A DNA stretch of 5,841 nucleotides, taken from positions 1-5,841 of the forward strand of contig DEUP01000021.1 in NCBI GenBank assembly GCA_002362625.1, in the 5' to 3' direction. Positions 5,436-5,841 of this stretch are shown here, piece after piece; within the stretch, counting starts at the first letter, position 1, and each line of letters opens with the position of its first letter. Position numbers and translations under genes: made by a program. Origin of the DNA: Clostridiales bacterium UBA3259 (lineage in GTDB: Bacteria; Bacillota_A; Clostridia; Oscillospirales; Oscillospiraceae). The notes beneath the pieces were generated by a model, which saw only the letters and a list, made by a program, of their open reading frames with translations, had not been told where the DNA came from and did not search any database.

Positions 5436-5792
5436 ATGGATATGGAACTGGATTATGTGGGAATCGGCAGCCGGATCGCGAAGCGCCGGGCGCAGATGGG
5501 CCTGAAGCAGATCACGCTGGCGGAGAAAATCGGCATTTCAAACAATTACCTTTCCAGCATAGAGCGGGGAAAGGAAAAGCTTGGCCTGGAAATTCTGGTG
5601 AGCATATGCCGTGAGCTTCGGGTGACCCCGGATTATTTGCTTATGGGCAATTTGTATGCCAATAACGTTTCACAAAATATTGTGGACGGCCTGCGATTGT
5701 GTTCGGAGGCGGATCTGGAGCTGCTGAATGTGATGCTGCGGCACATGATCCAGCGGCAGGGCACAAAATGGAATAATGACAACTTCGCATAA
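5436..5792 (+). CDS. XRE-family helix-turn-helix transcriptional regulator
   Basis: This 118-aa cytoplasmic DNA-binding protein carries a Cro/C1-type HTH at about residues 9-68. The typical pattern GSRIAKRRAQMGLKQ, the second helix TLAEKIG, the recognition helix around SNNYLSSIERGK (35-46) and the closing PDYLLMG (65-71) are all visible. The C-terminal part (NIVDGLRLCSEADLELLNVM, 81-100) is a short helical extension that may mediate dimerisation. ATG 5436 is chosen because AGGA at 5421-5424 lies upstream and family members start just before the HTH. ATG 5442 is an equally reasonable alternative two codons on. The frame is open to 5280, but the extra 52 residues have no family features. It is divergent from agrDB, so control of that promoter is plausible but inferred. 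Confidence 0.9.
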   Translation: MDMELDYVGIGSRIAKRRAQMGLKQITLAEKIGISNNYLSSIERGKEKLGLEILVSICRELRVTPDYLLMGNLYANNVSQNIVDGLRLCSEADLELLNVMLRHMIQRQGTKWNNDNFA

Positions 5793-5804
5793 GTATGATA
5801 TAAT
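5776..5804 (+). promoter_or_regulatory. Candidate promoter reading out of the right edge
   Basis: ATGACA (5776-5781) and a perfect TATAAT (5799-5804) are spaced by 17 bp. The -35 box lies inside the last codons of the XRE gene and the -10 box begins the palindrome at 5799-5825. It would drive a gene starting beyond the window. Confidence 0.55.
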
Positions 5805-5825
5805 AGCCGCAACGCGGCTATTATA
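5799..5825. repeat. 12-bp perfect palindrome overlapping a -10 box (operator or terminator)
   Basis: TATAATAGCCGC (5799-5810), spacer AAC, and the exact complement GCGGCTATTATA (5814-5825) lie 7 nt after the XRE stop. No T-run follows on the plus strand, so a conventional terminator for the XRE gene is not well supported. Because the left arm contains the -10 box of the candidate promoter at 5776-5804, a repressor-binding operator is a reasonable alternative. Confidence 0.7.
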
Positions 5826-5841
5826 ATGTCTGCTGAATAAG

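Overview
The window reads as a chromosomal segment of a GC-rich Gram-positive anaerobe of the Clostridia, probably a gut Oscillospiraceae-type bacterium. This is an inference from three things: a tRNA-Ile-sensing T-box leader in front of ileS, Firmicutes-style sigma-A promoters and U-tract terminators, and a clostridial-type agrD/agrB pair. No 16S rRNA or other strong taxonomic marker is present.

Left part (1-3184, + strand): the last 11 codons of an unidentified gene, then a complete T-box riboswitch with an AUC specifier, a TGGT acceptor-sensing bulge and a textbook terminator hairpin, then full-length isoleucyl-tRNA synthetase (929 aa) closed by its own hairpin. Uncharged tRNA-Ile is expected to stabilise the antiterminator and switch ileS on.

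Middle (3185-3526, + strand): a strong promoter drives tRNA-Thr(UGU) and tRNA-Tyr(GUA), both with encoded CCA ends, followed by a long-stemmed terminator. From 3527 to 4416 there is no convincing protein gene. This stretch holds short direct repeats, a GC-rich hairpin, a perfect 15-bp palindrome, a minus-strand micro-ORF, and two hairpins oriented as minus-strand terminators. The hairpin at 4075-4105 probably ends the agr transcript.

Right part (4417-5841): a compact quorum-sensing-like module. On the minus strand, agrD (54-aa cyclic autoinducer precursor) precedes and overlaps agrB (195-aa membrane peptidase) by 4 nt, the reverse of the staphylococcal order. Divergently, on the plus strand, lies a 118-aa XRE-family helix-turn-helix regulator. 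The two are separated by about 270 bp carrying back-to-back candidate promoters. No AgrC histidine kinase or AgrA response regulator is visible, so the XRE protein is the only candidate regulator in view. The window ends with a palindrome overlapping a consensus -10 box, which looks like an operator/promoter for a gene beyond the right edge. The agrDB/XRE arrangement is the most interesting part of the window.
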